NCBI GenBank assembly: GCA_029378245.1
Contig: JARKIF010000035.1
Coordinates: 310,001-374,000 of the forward strand
Length of the DNA: 64,000 nucleotides
DNA from: Roridomyces roridus
Lineage: Eukaryota > Basidiomycota > Agaricomycetes > Agaricales > Mycenaceae
Reading direction: 5' to 3'
Shown here: piece after piece, positions 1 to 10,925 of the stretch
Position numbering within the stretch: position 1 is the first letter of the stretch
Layout of the letters: every line of letters begins with the position of its first letter
Position numbers and translations under genes: made by a program
The notes under the pieces: generated by a model
What the model was told of the DNA's origin: nothing
The model's input: only the letters and a program-made list of their open reading frames with translations
The model's database searches: none

Positions 1-586
1 GTATTTTAGAAAGTGGCGTGCGACTTACAGAGAAGTAGGCTGTCGTGAGTGCTACAAGCCTTCCGGTGGCGGAGTTCCCAGTCGTTACGTTGGCATTCGA
101 CGGAGCAGTAATAAAACACCTGGCAGCCTGAGCATCGTTTGAGGGAGTCCGCTCCGTCTATCAAACCACACTGTTGGAGCGCTCAGTGGAACGGACATCA
201 GAATATAATCCAGGACTCACATCTTGGTTATCGCAGGCCTTGGCCCCCATAAAAAGTGGTGATTGTGCTAAAGCTTCAAGGTGCTCCGCTGCTGAAGTAC
301 CAAATGTCTGCCAGGGGTCGTACAACACCGTTTGCTTGAAGTTGTCGCCCAAGAGCAGATCTTGTACATCTTTCAGGGCATGCCTATACGCCGCAACGGC
401 GTGGAAGTACACGGGACCGGCTGGGAGGAGCAGCATCAAGAAAAAATGGACATGGTGCTTCAAGCTTCAGCTTCCACCCCCGCGCCTCGCAGCGTAGGGT
501 AATCAAGACCAACGCGCGCAACAATCCGCGGTCGAGCAGCTCATGGAGCCACAGCTTAGCAGGAGAGCTTTTGATCATACGCCGTA
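1..586 (-). pseudogene. MYND-finger protein, copy a, C-terminal part
   Basis: C-terminal part of a basidiomycete MYND-type zinc-finger protein, running off the left edge. Read right to left it encodes the conserved RRMIKSSPAKLWLHELLDRG stretch, a hydrophobic helix region and then an intact MYND finger at about 58-138: CSGC, YYCS, ECQRNDW and HRKAC, the usual C-x2-C...C-x3-C...H-x3-C order. A GT donor follows it. This is the only one of the five copies here with an undamaged finger. The matching N-terminal part lies at 2223-3141, separated by about 1.6 kb of inserted DNA and lacking roughly a dozen codons at the junction. The reading frame also shifts between the helix region and the preceding exon. 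MYND fingers are protein-protein interaction modules; no enzymatic role is visible. Confidence 0.75.
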
Positions 587-843
587 TACAGCCGTTTTCA
601 AAACTGTATACGGGTTTGGAGCCTCGCTCCACATTCATCTTTGATGACCTTTGTTTGACGGAGAGTCGAGCTTCTGCTCCACTCAACTCCACAACTTAAT
701 TCGAGAGCTGTGCCGTGCTAGACGGGATTTCCCTTTCCGGGCAGGAGAGTGGAGTCGAAGCAGACTCACCGGCACACAGAGGTCAACACAAACGAAGGTG
801 GAGCACTGTATCAAACCCGTATACAGTTTTGAAAACTGCTGTA
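587..843. mobile_element. MITE with ~45 bp TIRs, TA target
   Basis: A 257 bp element. Its left end (TACAGCCGTTTTCAAAACTG) and right end are inverted repeats of about 45 bp, sharing CAG-C-GTTTTCAAAACTGT, ATACGGGTTTG and GCTCCAC. Both ends are flanked by TA, which would fit a Tc1/mariner-type TA duplication. It sits exactly at the break in MYND copy a. The left TIR is itself a near-palindrome. No coding capacity, so non-autonomous. Confidence 0.65.
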
Positions 844-2222
844 AGCGTCAAACATTCCTCCATCACCGACCCGGCTAACGGCATCAGGAAAAACCACATT
901 CGCCATTTTGGCAACAACCTGCGACAATCAGAAAATGTTGAACACTGCCGAAACTCCGGAACAATTTGCCGAGATTGTTTGGGTCAAATCTCGGTGTGAG
1001 AGAAACTTGCTGGCAGGCACCCAGGGAGTCCCGGCTATGGTTCACTCCAAGAGATTGGCTGCTGTGTGCACTACCCTTCAGTCTGCCCAGCTCATACGAT
1101 CTCATAAATATTGCTAAGTCGTTTGCCGATTCAGAGAGCACGTAACAGTTACGGTAAGACGGCGTTCTGTTGCCGCGCCGCTCACGTGATGTTGGTTGAC
1201 AACCCAACTCGGCAGAAGATGAGAAGCGCTGTCATAATCAACGCCTTTCTCTTCCTCCCCCCATCTTCCACCACTGACAACCCACCACATTCACCCTTTC
1301 CCGCCTTGCGACCTCCATCTCCCTTGTGCCCAGGTCCGTACTCATACTTCCATAGCACCTCCACGCGTGTTCATGAGCATCCAGGCCAAGACCTTGGGAA
1401 TGCTCGGGCCCGGCACATGTACAAGACTCAGAGCTGCAGTGCGTGTGGTGCTGCTGCCATCTTTCCACTAATGCTCAATCCATCCCTGGTATCTGTAGGG
1501 TCAGGCTCGCACTCACCGCCGTCGCTCACCGCCCTCGGCTAAGCCCTGCCACCTCACCGATGCATACCAGCGTTAGCACTCCCACGTCGGCACAAGACCG
1601 CCGTGACTTGTAAGGTGCGTTCTCAGTTCCGCCTGGCTCTATATCCTGGACTGTCTCCCTTTATTGGTTCATTATGAATGGGTCCTATCCCTCAGTATGT
1701 GTTCTTTCCTTCCATGATTCACATCTATTCATTGTTGTTCTGTAGTCCCCTATTTTACTCGCACATCAGCTTCGTCCCTATATAGGTATGTGACAATCCT
1801 GAGTACTTCACTGTGCTGCCGCTCATCCCTTTGCCGACAGCTCTGTTTCATGTCGTGATTCCACCATATGTATCAATGCTTGCACGGTGCGGTGGGCAGG
1901 TTTGTTGGGTTGAATCTGGAATATGCATATGTACATCATACAGCTACCACTGTATTCATTTTTAATCTGCAATATAGTTCATTTCCGTGGACACCCAGTT
2001 GAATAACATGAGAGATGACCGTTCTGAATGCGAAGATACCTGCTCCAAATGGGGCCATATGATAGCCATATGATAGCCATATGTCAGCACTTGTGAGCCA
2101 TTCTGTCGAAAGTTGGTACGAAATTATCGGCACTTAGACATCAGAAAAATCTTGGATAATGAGACATTCTTCGGTATATGGTGGCAATTACCGACAATTG
2201 GCAACTTCAGGTTTTCCTGATG
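844..2222. other. Inserted DNA of unknown origin inside MYND copy a
   Basis: About 1.4 kb between the MITE and the N-terminal half of MYND copy a. It contains a CT-rich tract (1240-1560), AT-rich sequence and a short tandem repeat around 2045-2080 (GATAGCCATAT twice, then a partial third copy). I recognise no protein domain in six frames. Because MYND coding sequence resumes on both sides, this is foreign DNA, but I could not see clean terminal repeats. Confidence 0.4.
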
Positions 2223-3141
2223 GGTTCCTGTCTGTCGCAGAGATGCAGGACGGCGGCGACAAGCTCCGCAGCGTAATTGCTGCAGGTGAACAGCGCGAGG
2301 ACCAACGAGCCGAGCGGCGACGACAACCACTCATGGTCGCGCTCTTCCGGCAACTCGTCCGCGGCGTCGAGGAAGACGACCAGACGGTGGAGGTGGTCAA
2401 GAGGGCTCCGGCTGTGCTCAACGATGGTGCGGATGAAATCCTCGACCAGGTCGGCGAAGGTGTTAATTGACCCTGCGGCATCAACTATCTCTTCTAGACG
2501 CTCTGGATGAGAGTGCACGTCGCACGCGGCAAGGAATCGGCTGAGCACGTCGAGCAGGAGGGAACACCCGTGTGGATTTTCGATTTGAATCAAGAATGTC
2601 CAGGACTTGGTGAGACAAGCCCAGAAGCCAGTCGACGCGGTTATAAGCGCGCACGTGAAATGCTCCAACGAACAGTGTAAAGTCGATATAAAAGAGCCGT
2701 TGTGGCGAGCTATCAGGGAGTGATAGATTTCCAGCACGTTTGTGGATAAAATCAATCCATGGCCAAACGCGTGGCCACAAGGACAGTCCGATTTCGCCCT
2801 GTGGTCGTAGATGGAACGTTGCTTGCAAAGCTACGTCAGCGCAGGTGAAGTCCTCTATGGTTTTGGCATCGGCAGAAAGATCTTCAAGGGGCGGGACGCG
2901 AGCTGGGTCAAGAACGGGGAAGAAGACGGCCAGAAATGCCATCCGCTGGGAATTGGAGAGTGCAGATGTGTCCATCAGCTTCCGCGCGTGTTGTACCTGT
3001 GCCAAGGTGCGAGTATCTGCCGCTGCAAGGAACGCGATGCGCTTCACGCAATCAGATGGTGGGTGGAGGATGGAGGATGGACCGTACCCGGATAGATACC
3101 GGAAGGCGGTCCAGGTTGTGCGGCTGTAGATCACGATGCAC
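2223..3141 (-). pseudogene. MYND-finger protein, copy a, N-terminal part
   Basis: N-terminal half of the same MYND-family gene. Exon 1 encodes HRDLQPHNLDRLPVSIR, followed by a short intron (GTACGG to GTGAAG) and then RIAFLAAADTRT and MAFLAVFFPVLDPARVP, hallmark segments of this basidiomycete family, then LSLWPRVWPWIDFIHKRAG. The initiator is GTG where copy b (34502) has ATG, so the start codon is probably lost. The frame slips near 2640-2660, just before TGFWACLTKSWTF, where copy b is in frame. The N-part stops at CDRQEP, where foreign sequence begins. Length and order match a family of roughly 500-600 residues. The gene is unlikely to make a full protein. Confidence 0.75.
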
Positions 3142-3510
3142 GAGTGCAATGGAAGCTGGGAGATGGAATTCGGATGCAAGCAGTAAGAGGGCACTGTGGC
3201 ACAGAGGGAGATGTCAAAGGACGCGTTTCTTTGAGCAGTGGCAGCGTCGGGTTCCCGCTGGTGTACTCAGAGTTTAGTGCGAGCGATGAAGATGCCCATA
3301 CTGCACGAGGCACCAGATCAATTGATGTTCGACACTGATTGATGGCTGCTTACATGGTCCTCCCTACCATAATGGGAAGTTGCTCCGTGAAGTGTGATCT
3401 CTTGCCGACTTGCCGACAGCTGTACTCCGCTCGTCCGCCCCTTTTTCTGCTGGGCAGTGGGCTGAAACTGGCTTGCCAAATAGTATTTCTCACTTTATAT
3501 CAATGCCCTC
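3142..3510. other. Upstream flank of MYND copy a
   Basis: Non-coding stretch upstream of the N-terminal half. In the paralogous pairs at 34.2 and 63.2 kb a divergent pRiA4b/MYND gene starts within ~250-660 bp, but no such partner is visible here. No convincing gene seen. Confidence 0.35.
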
Positions 3511-3935
3511 CAGTGTTGGCCCTAAGGCCTAAGGCCTGAGGTTCGTCCTAAGGCCTTAGGCCTTAATTAAGCCCTGAGGCTAAGCCTTAGCTTGGAGCCT
3601 GGTTTTCAACCTAAGGCCTAAGGCTTACCAATGAGATCAATTTTGATGGATCGGCATCCGGCAAACACCCGGCACTCCTGTTCATCCCAGTGTGAGTTGT
3701 TGCTCCTGATAGGGATATTGTCTATAGCTCACAGATGACACACTTGCCCGTTTTGAGTTGGTTTCGAGCTCCATAGCTGTTGCTTGAATGGTTCCAGTTG
3801 GTCTGTGTATGATGAGAAATTATTTCCTTTTTGGGATCTAAGGGCTGAGGCTGCCTAAGCCCTAAGGTCTTAACCTAAGGCCTAAGGCCTTAATTATTCG
3901 GAGGGTCTATAATTAAGGCCTTAGGGCCATCACTG
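3511..3935. mobile_element. hAT-like MITE with CCTAAGG repeats
   Basis: A 425 bp element with terminal inverted repeats beginning CAGTGTTGGCCCTAAGGCCT on the left and, read inversely, CAGTGATGGCCCTAAGGCCT on the right. CAGTG-TGGCC ends are typical of hAT-type elements. Interior arms are dense in CCTAAGGCCTAAGG palindromes. Flanks carry ATGCCCTC and TTGCCCTC, a near-match with the right copy displaced by three bases, so the target-site duplication is imperfect. No transposase. Confidence 0.7.
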
Positions 3936-4277
3936 ACATTGCCCTCTGCCCTTTTGAGGCAGCTCAATGGATTCCATGCCTTTCTGCATCAGATCAATGT
4001 TATCCGGAGCTATCAAGCCTGTGTCCAACATCAGTTAATCTGCTGCCTCTTGCCATACTGCAACCATACTGAGGTGGTGGTTGCTGGCAGGGATGGATAT
4101 CAATCGGAGTCACACGCTCATGATCCGGCATCCGGGACGGACAAAGAGGCGCGGATCAGGCGTGAATCTGTGTCCGGTGTCCCGGTGGTCGCTCACCAGC
4201 GTTCAAATTTGGTTTAAATACAGTCTGCGATTCCGTGCATTGAGTAACGGAGACTTCAATTTGGCCGGCTGCAATTC

Positions 4278-7256
4278 CACCTAGTGCACCTCCGGAATGC
4301 TGACAAATGGACCTCGAAGGTCCCATTATATGTTGGTTTGATGGGGCCTTAGAGGTCCCCGGCGGAGGTATGTAATGGCGGCGATGGCGTAGTTTGCTAT
4401 TTTGGGCCGCATCCGAGCCTCCGCCAGGCGGCGCGGGACCACCGCCGTGGGCAGGAGCAGTATTCAGCCTGCCCCAGGAATCCCGTGTAAGCATCTGCCG
4501 GGCAAGTGGCAGGTCGGGTGCAGCAGTGAAAAGAGCAGCAGGCAAGCAAGATGCGATTTTGGCCGGCAACGTCGGGGCCTCCGCCTGCCAGCGGGGGTTG
4601 CATCCAGGCTCGAATGGGCGGTGGACTGCGTAAATACTTGTTAAGCTGGGTCAGGCAATGCATTGGAGGCGGCGGGAGAGCAAGGGGAGCCAGTTTGGGG
4701 CCTTGGGCATACCTCCGCTCGCAGGTGGATGTTTCTGGCAGGCTAAAATTGGGGTCATTACTCTCCCCATGTGTGCTGACTCGTGAGATGTGGGTTATGC
4801 GCTGCAGGAGTAGCAGAGGGAAGGCGGTGGGAGGGCAGTTTGAGCAGAAAATTCTCCTCACCAGCCACTGCAGCCCGCGTGGGGCATTGACCGACAGTTT
4901 CGTAGCATTAGCGGAGACCGCTCATTCATTATCTATCTACTTCCTGCATAAGATAAATGTGAGCAACTATTCGGATTCATTTCGACGCGCCATACCTTAG
5001 AGTTGTACAGGTTAGGCTGAAGATGCATACATACGGCCAGGATCGGAGTGTCAGGACCTTGGCGTAAGGTGAGGTCCTCGATTGTGGGCGGCAGGTGCCA
5101 TACCTCCGCAGCCACTAGACCTCTGCCCCCACCGTCGCTCAGGTACATCATTATCATCTGGCACTGTATGCAAGTAACAGATACAGCTCACATCCTAGAA
5201 TCAAGGGTGATGTCTTTTGGAAATGCAGATGAGGGCCGTGACCTTCATTTACGTCGACTCGGACGCCTAGGGATACCTCCGCCGCTGTTGTCTCTGTGTC
5301 TGATAAGGCGGGTCCATTGGCTATGAGCAGTAGGAATTCGTTTGAGTGGTGCTGTCTTCAGGGGTAGGCCAAGGAGGCAAATCTGGCACCGAGGCGGAGG
5401 CGAAGGTGACCGGGCTGAAGTGGCGGAGGTGTTGAGAACTGTGATCTTCGACGACTGGAGGCTTGCGAGAGCCCGCTTGCTTCATTCGGGGTGAATGTGA
5501 GGTCCATGAAATCAACTTGAATATGGCCAGTTCACTGAGGTCGGACGTTGGCGCAAGCGGCGGTGGTGGTCGAAAGAAAGCGGAGATGTCAAACACAGCC
5601 TCCGAGCTTCTTGCAGATCTGTGACGCAATGCTGATCAGCCAATCAACAGGCGAATAAAACGAGGATCACCTTGATTTCACTCGATAAGGGTTTGTTCAA
5701 AGCCGCCTGGGCTCGGACCGACTTGTGATAACATTGGGGAGGCCGCCCGGAATCACTAAATTAAATTCAAGTGTGAATCTCCAAGGAACCCGTGCAAGGC
5801 ACATTTTGAGCCGGAAGGTAGACTAGTTCTCAGTAGGAATCGTTGTTCAAGTAATGTACTTGTAGAGTCATTCAAGTCTAAGACTGAAATATTCTATATT
5901 ACATCTCAGATACAATTCTACTGTTTCTTGTAGCTCAATAACTTCCTGGGCTCCGAGAAAAAATCCATGTTGAATTGGTACGCAAGTCTCCGGAATGTTT
6001 GAAAATACCGACAACTGACGAAGAATCGTCCATTTTTGGCTCTCCTTGTGACATACAAGATCTTGAAGGTGGCATAAGCAAAGATTCAGTGAAATTGCAT
6101 CGTCACTCGTATATCAGATGTCGAAATCCCCAAGATTGATTGTGTTGGGATTCTGGGAATAACGGGGATCTAGAACACTTCCCGGATGTCAAACTATAGA
6201 ACAGACGACGGGGACAGACAATTGAAAATCCTGTTTATGCTCCAGAACCGCGGCGGTGGCCAAGTAAATTATGGGAGCTGGATCAACCAACAATCAACCA
6301 CTCACCTCTGTCACTCCGCCACCTCCGCCACCTGTGCTCGTCTTTGGCTCGCATCGTGCTGGTCTCCTGGGTAAACCGAAACTCGTGCAACTAACCAACA
6401 ATGTGCCACTGACGTCTCTAGACTCTTCGTTTACTTACCTGACCAATATGAGTTCAAATTCCGTGACATGAGCTGGCGGAGGTTCTGATGACTCGGAGGG
6501 CACGGGCGGAGGTGCGCAGGCTGCTCTGAACACAGATTTTGACCATCTTATCCGGCGGTGAAGTTGGACATCTGCTGGCCGGCACCCGAGAGATTTGTGT
6601 TGCATTGCTCAAATTCGAAGAATCCCTGGCATTTTTTTTATTCAGGAACCATGGAGACTAGTGGCTGCTATCCAACAAGATACCCCAAATTTTTCTCTGC
6701 TCAAACCACTGGCCTCCCACTCAATGTACTTACCTATGCAGCAGAAGATGCATGATGTATATTCCAGCCCCAATTCGTTTGAAGCAACCTCCGCCTTGCA
6801 GGCGGAGGTCCCGCCGCACGTCAAAACTGGCTCTCCCCATGCCTCCTGCCGCCTCTAATTCATGGACCACCCTCACCTAACGAGTGCGCCCCACGGCGTG
6901 CAAATTGAACCTAATCCGGGCCTGCACGCAGGCGTAGGGTTCCGAGTCCTGCGCTGCCCGATTGCTGAATAGCCCTCCCCCTTGCCTACCGCTCTCTCCC
7001 AACCGCCCCCGAATCGTTGTTTGCGCCGCAGGTACGCCGCACGCGCATTGGCCCCGTGGTGCAGGCTTAAATGCTGTTTCAGCCGGCAGTGGTGGTCCCG
7101 CGCCGCCTGGCGGAGGCTCGGATGCAGCCCAAAATAGCAAACTACGCCATCGCCGCCATTACATACCTCCGCTGGGGACCTCCAAGGCCCCATCAAACCA
7201 ACATATAATGGGGCCATCGAGGTCCATTAGTCAGCATTTCGGAGGTACACTAGGTG
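4278..7256. mobile_element. ~3 kb hAT-like non-autonomous element, 8-bp TSD
   Basis: The ends are inverted repeats starting CACCTAGTG(C/T)ACCTCCG and continuing as homologous arms for about 180 bp (4278-4460 against 7080-7256), including AATGCTGAC and the GGGACCACC region. TGCAATTC lies directly outside both ends (4270-4277 and 7257-7264), an exact 8-bp target-site duplication typical of hAT insertion. Sub-terminal and internal sequence is rich in CCTCCGCC/GGCGGAGG motifs, which could be transposase-binding repeats. Open frames inside are short and none resembles a transposase, so the element is probably non-autonomous or decayed. Confidence 0.8.
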
Positions 7257-7400
7257 TGCAATTCACGCTCATATATTCGAACCAGATGTTGCGTGAAGAC
7301 ACCTCACCAGTGACCACTAGTTATGTACGGTCAGGATGCTTCCATTACAACGTGATCTTGACACAATTTATTGTGATGAGCGAGCCCCATGCTTCCTCGG

Positions 7401-7936
7401 TGTTATGTCCCGTTCCAACACCAACTCCGGTACCTCAACTCCGGTACTCAACTCCGGTACTCAACTCTGGTCACGTCGGGATGCCTCCCGACAGTCGAAG
7501 CGCATCACGCGCTCCTCGGTTCTATCCGGGTACTCGGGTTTTCACGCGATGAAGGTATCTGAGCGTTTCCCTCGGACTTGGTATTCATCAGGATATCCAC
7601 TTGATCATTCCGTGCGGACTTAATCAGCTTATATCCACATAGCCGCATAAGTCCGTTTCCATTACTGATCTGTGGTAATGACATATATCTCTACTTACTC
7701 GTATATAAGACTTTCCTTATCTGTATTCAACCTTAGTTGATAATTGACGTTCTTGACTACTCGTCTTGGCTGGTTCCTACTCCTTCCCTTCCTATCAACA
7801 TAGCAAGGCGTCTTAGACACCCTACTTCCTCTGTGGTGCTCTTAGATCGCTCCTCCGGTCGACTCCTTCCAACTCCGGTCATTACCGGAGTTCCGGCATC
7901 TACTCCGGACTTGTCTTTTGGAATCGGATCGTAACA
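7401..7936. mobile_element. Solo LTR with 5-bp TSD
   Basis: A 536 bp sequence bounded by TGTTA and TAACA, with CTCGG immediately outside each end (7396-7400 and 7937-7941): the TG...CA ends and 5-bp duplication of an LTR retrotransposon. A TATA-like GTATATAAGAC near 7700 fits a U3/R promoter. ACTCCGGTA-type short tandem repeats occupy the first 80 bp. There is no second LTR or gag-pol nearby, so it is most likely the product of LTR-LTR recombination. Confidence 0.8.
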
Positions 7937-8119
7937 CTCGGGCGCATCACACCTGACGCGAGTCCCTCCGCTGTGCATCCATAGCGGTGCGAGCACCGTT
8001 CCCCTACTCTGGGTTGGCTCCGGATCCACTCTGGAACAGCTGCCGATGCACTGCCGGCACCGGTCCATTTATTGCTCCGCTGATGACTTCAAAAAGGTTG
8101 GTCCGTGGTTGGTCCATGG

Positions 8120-9706
8120 TCCGAGTGGCATAAGTAATCGCAATTATGCACTGGTAGTGATCTCGTTGGCTGAATGATGGGATTTCAGCCCCACAGACAG
8201 GCTCCTACCCACCCGCGTGTTTCGGGGTTGGGCAGTAAGTGTAGGCCACTCACGGCAATATCAGAGAGTAGAGTAATCAGAATAGTCAAATTGATTTTAG
8301 CCGAGACAAAAGCACCCGAACTTCCAACGCCCAACCCCTCCACGGCGGCTGGCATTTAACAAAGGTAAACAACACAGCCATCGGCTTGGCGAAGTTCACG
8401 AACCTTTTCGTCAGAGTTTCTGGCTCTCGAGGCTCGAGTGCCAATGACGTTTGTGGCCTTTTGGGGGGTGTCCGGGCACATCTCCGAATTTTCTGAACGA
8501 GTGTGGATGTTCAGACCCACTGTTTTCGCAAAATGTGGCTGTGTTGTTTACACTTGTTAAATGCCAGCCGTTGGGGGGCTTGAAGTTCGGGTGCTTTTGT
8601 CTCGGCTAACACTGATATGCCAATTGTGATTACGCTAATGAGATATCACTGTAAATACACCCTGGCACACTTCCCCCCAACCTCGTAACGTGCGGCTGGG
8701 TAGGAGCCTGCCCCACAGAACCCTCCTCTTGACAGAGTAGGGGATCAATCACATCAATCACCGCATCAAACTCCGAAAGAAAGCCGTTGAAACCCACCAG
8801 AAATTTCCCAACAAGATGATCGGAGAGCACCCTAAGCCAATGGGGAGGCTGAGCCCGGAGAGATTGATGCCGAGGAGGGCGCCGGGCGGCGACCTCAGCG
8901 ACGACGGGGCTGGTGCACGATTGGACGCTGTTGCAGCACTGGTCCGAAGTACTGTAGGAGGGGCGCCGTAGTCGTAGTCGTACTCGCACTGGGGGAGACA
9001 CTGGAGACGATGCTGACAGCGCTCGTGCTGACAGCTGGGGTGGTGCTGGATTGTACGCTGTTGGAACTTGTAAGCGTCGTGCCGCTCGAGCTCGCTGCGG
9101 CTGTTGGGACGGTCGATGTCGCTGAGCTCGAGGGGACGCTGCTCGTGCTGGATGCCGCAGATGTACTCGCAGTGGGGACGGAGCTTGAGACAACACTGAC
9201 AGCGCTTGTACCGGAAGCCAGGCTGGTACTGGATTGGACGTCGACACTGTTGGAACTTGTTGGAGCCGTGCCGCTCATATTCGAGCTTGCTGTTGGAGTG
9301 GTCGATTCCACTGAGCTCGAGGGGTCGCTGCTTGTGGTGCTGTAGGTGACAGACGCGGATAGAGCACTACATGCGACATCCGTGTCGGAGATTGAGGCGG
9401 CTTCTGTGCTCAAAACGAATGTGGAAGTCGCCGCGGAAGTGATGGTACGAGTAACCTCAGTGATGACAGGCGACCCGAACATGTTGGTGGTGCTGATCTC
9501 GTTGACCACAGTCGTCGTGATATCGATTATTTCCGTGGTAGTGGTCAAGGCGGGGTTGCTGACCGTCCCGCATTGGGCGACGGATTGTGGCCTAGCGGCG
9601 GCTTCAAGGATTTATAAACATTGTTTTATATGCGAGTTGGTAAAATGAGCGGACGCACAGTGACGATGAGCACGGCGAGAAGGATAATAGAGCGGTGCCA
9701 GGACAT
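8120..9706 (-). pseudogene. Hydrophobin pseudogene with Ser/Thr-rich N-terminus
   Basis: The ATG at 9706 opens MSWHRSIILLAVLIVT, a clear signal peptide, then a probable ~53 nt intron leading to PQSVAQCGTVSNPAL. About 200 residues of Ser/Thr/Ala/Val-rich low-complexity sequence follow (9550-8960). The next part is hydrophobin-like but split by two frameshifts: SDQCCNSVQSC, then GALLGINLSGLSLPIGLGCSPI, then LGN before a GT donor. In the intact relatives at 55 kb the following exon begins with C, completing a TGC cysteine codon; here it begins with A, giving TGA. That exon is then interrupted by the 513 bp element and resumes at 8188 with a last cysteine (HYQC). The long Ser/Thr segment is unusual for a hydrophobin. 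Possibly two genes were fused, but the shared frame and signal peptide favour one. Confidence 0.65.
8198..8710. mobile_element. Long-TIR (foldback/MULE-like) element, 9-bp TSD
   Basis: A 513 bp element whose two halves are almost wholly inverted repeats. Ends read CAGGCTCCTACCCA(C/G)CCG; further in, TAGCCGAGACAAAAGCACCC and GGCTGGCATTTAACAA recur inversely. CCCCACAGA flanks both sides (8189-8197, 8711-8719). A 9-bp duplication with long TIRs suggests a Mutator-like or foldback element. It is inserted in the last exon of a hydrophobin pseudogene. Confidence 0.85.
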
Positions 9707-10925
9707 TTCGCGGTGTCCGTTCAGAGCTGACCGGACAGGATGGGCTTTTTGTACCTCTCCGGGAGCCAAAATCGAACATTATGATAAATTCAGGGCGCAT
9801 CTGTGCCCAAGACATAGCACGTACACAATGGGGATCGGATCTCCCTTTGGCTACAGTGCAGGTATTCGAATTCAACATGCCGAGCCGGATCGCTTTCTTA
9901 TCACCGTCGGAGGAACATTCATTTCCGCTGCCAAAAATGCAAACTCAATGCAAACTTCACCAAGTCCGAGATCAGGGCCGATAGTATCGCTCTGAGGGTG
10001 AGTCCCAGTAATCCGTCTCCGCTGCAAGCTCACACTCGAAAAGTTTGATTCTGCCGGTGCCGAATATCAATCTCTGATCGCAACCTCTCGTCCGGATCAC
10101 ATCCAGAATCCTTCGCCGCGGTAGAAATCATCACAAATTCATCAGCGCGGCTTGTAAAACCTGAGAAACAGGGATCATATATAGAGTATAACATGGGTAA
10201 CCGGAGGCGCTGGTTACCCCGCTGGTGACCGCCGGTTACCTGTGGCTGTGGGTAACCAGTTGAAATACCAGATGTACGCAGGGGTCCGCTTATCTCAGGT
10301 CAGATCACCCGCGAAAAGATTATCCGATTGTTTGAGCATTGTTTGAGCGCCCGGAACAGCAAGGCCATCAATCATCTTTACCTTGCACCAACAAGTCATC
10401 GTCGCCGCCGCCTTTGGGCACCTGGACCAGCCTCACGCGTCCATCCACCAACGCAGCACCCGGGCTTCTTCGCCAGCCTTGTTTATGTCTGATTGACCTC
10501 ACCCGCCGGATGCACCTTCTTTAAAATAAACCGAAATAATACAGGCGTACTTTACATCCAGCGGACGATTCCTACAAGACTCGCCAACTATCCTACTCTA
10601 GCCACACTTTAACTTGAAGACCCAACCCTTGCATTATTCCCTCTGAGTTTTGACTCAGTGCCTTCCCCTCAAATCGGCCATTAAACGAATCAAGAATTCG
10701 GCAGCATCCGTTGTGGGTCCTCAAAGCCACCCTGAGCTGATGAAGGTAGGCAAAAATAGTTACTGTACTCTCCTTTGTTCTAATTCCTCCAAGGGTATAC
10801 ACATAATTCCGTACCATGGCCCACCAACACCGCTTGCAGAAAAAGCTCGCCGGTTTGTCTCAACCTCCAAACCGACCCCTCCTTCGGTGAGCAGTCTGCA
10901 AGGAGCTCCCTACCGCTACAACGAC
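9707..10925. other. Intergenic region upstream of the Crypton gene
   Basis: Contains a cluster of GGTAACC/GGTTACC sites around 10195-10260 (four within 65 bp); similar GGTAACC-rich sequence recurs at 19530-19610. No recognisable gene. It may include the left end of the Crypton element, but Cryptons lack terminal inverted repeats so the edge cannot be read directly. Confidence 0.35.

Noticed and set aside
3511..3935. CCTAAGG repeats as interstitial telomere sequence
   Set aside because: The units are palindromic CCTAAGGCC, not TTAGGG, and are bounded by hAT-like inverted repeats.
8630..9247. 205-codon minus-strand frame as its own gene
   Set aside because: It is the out-of-frame shadow of the Ser/Thr-rich frame, and only its QCC part belongs to the hydrophobin pseudogene.
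9010..9648. Plus-strand valine-rich frames opposite the Ser/Thr-rich gene
   Set aside because: Antisense shadows of a repetitive codon pattern; signal peptide and splice logic support the minus strand.
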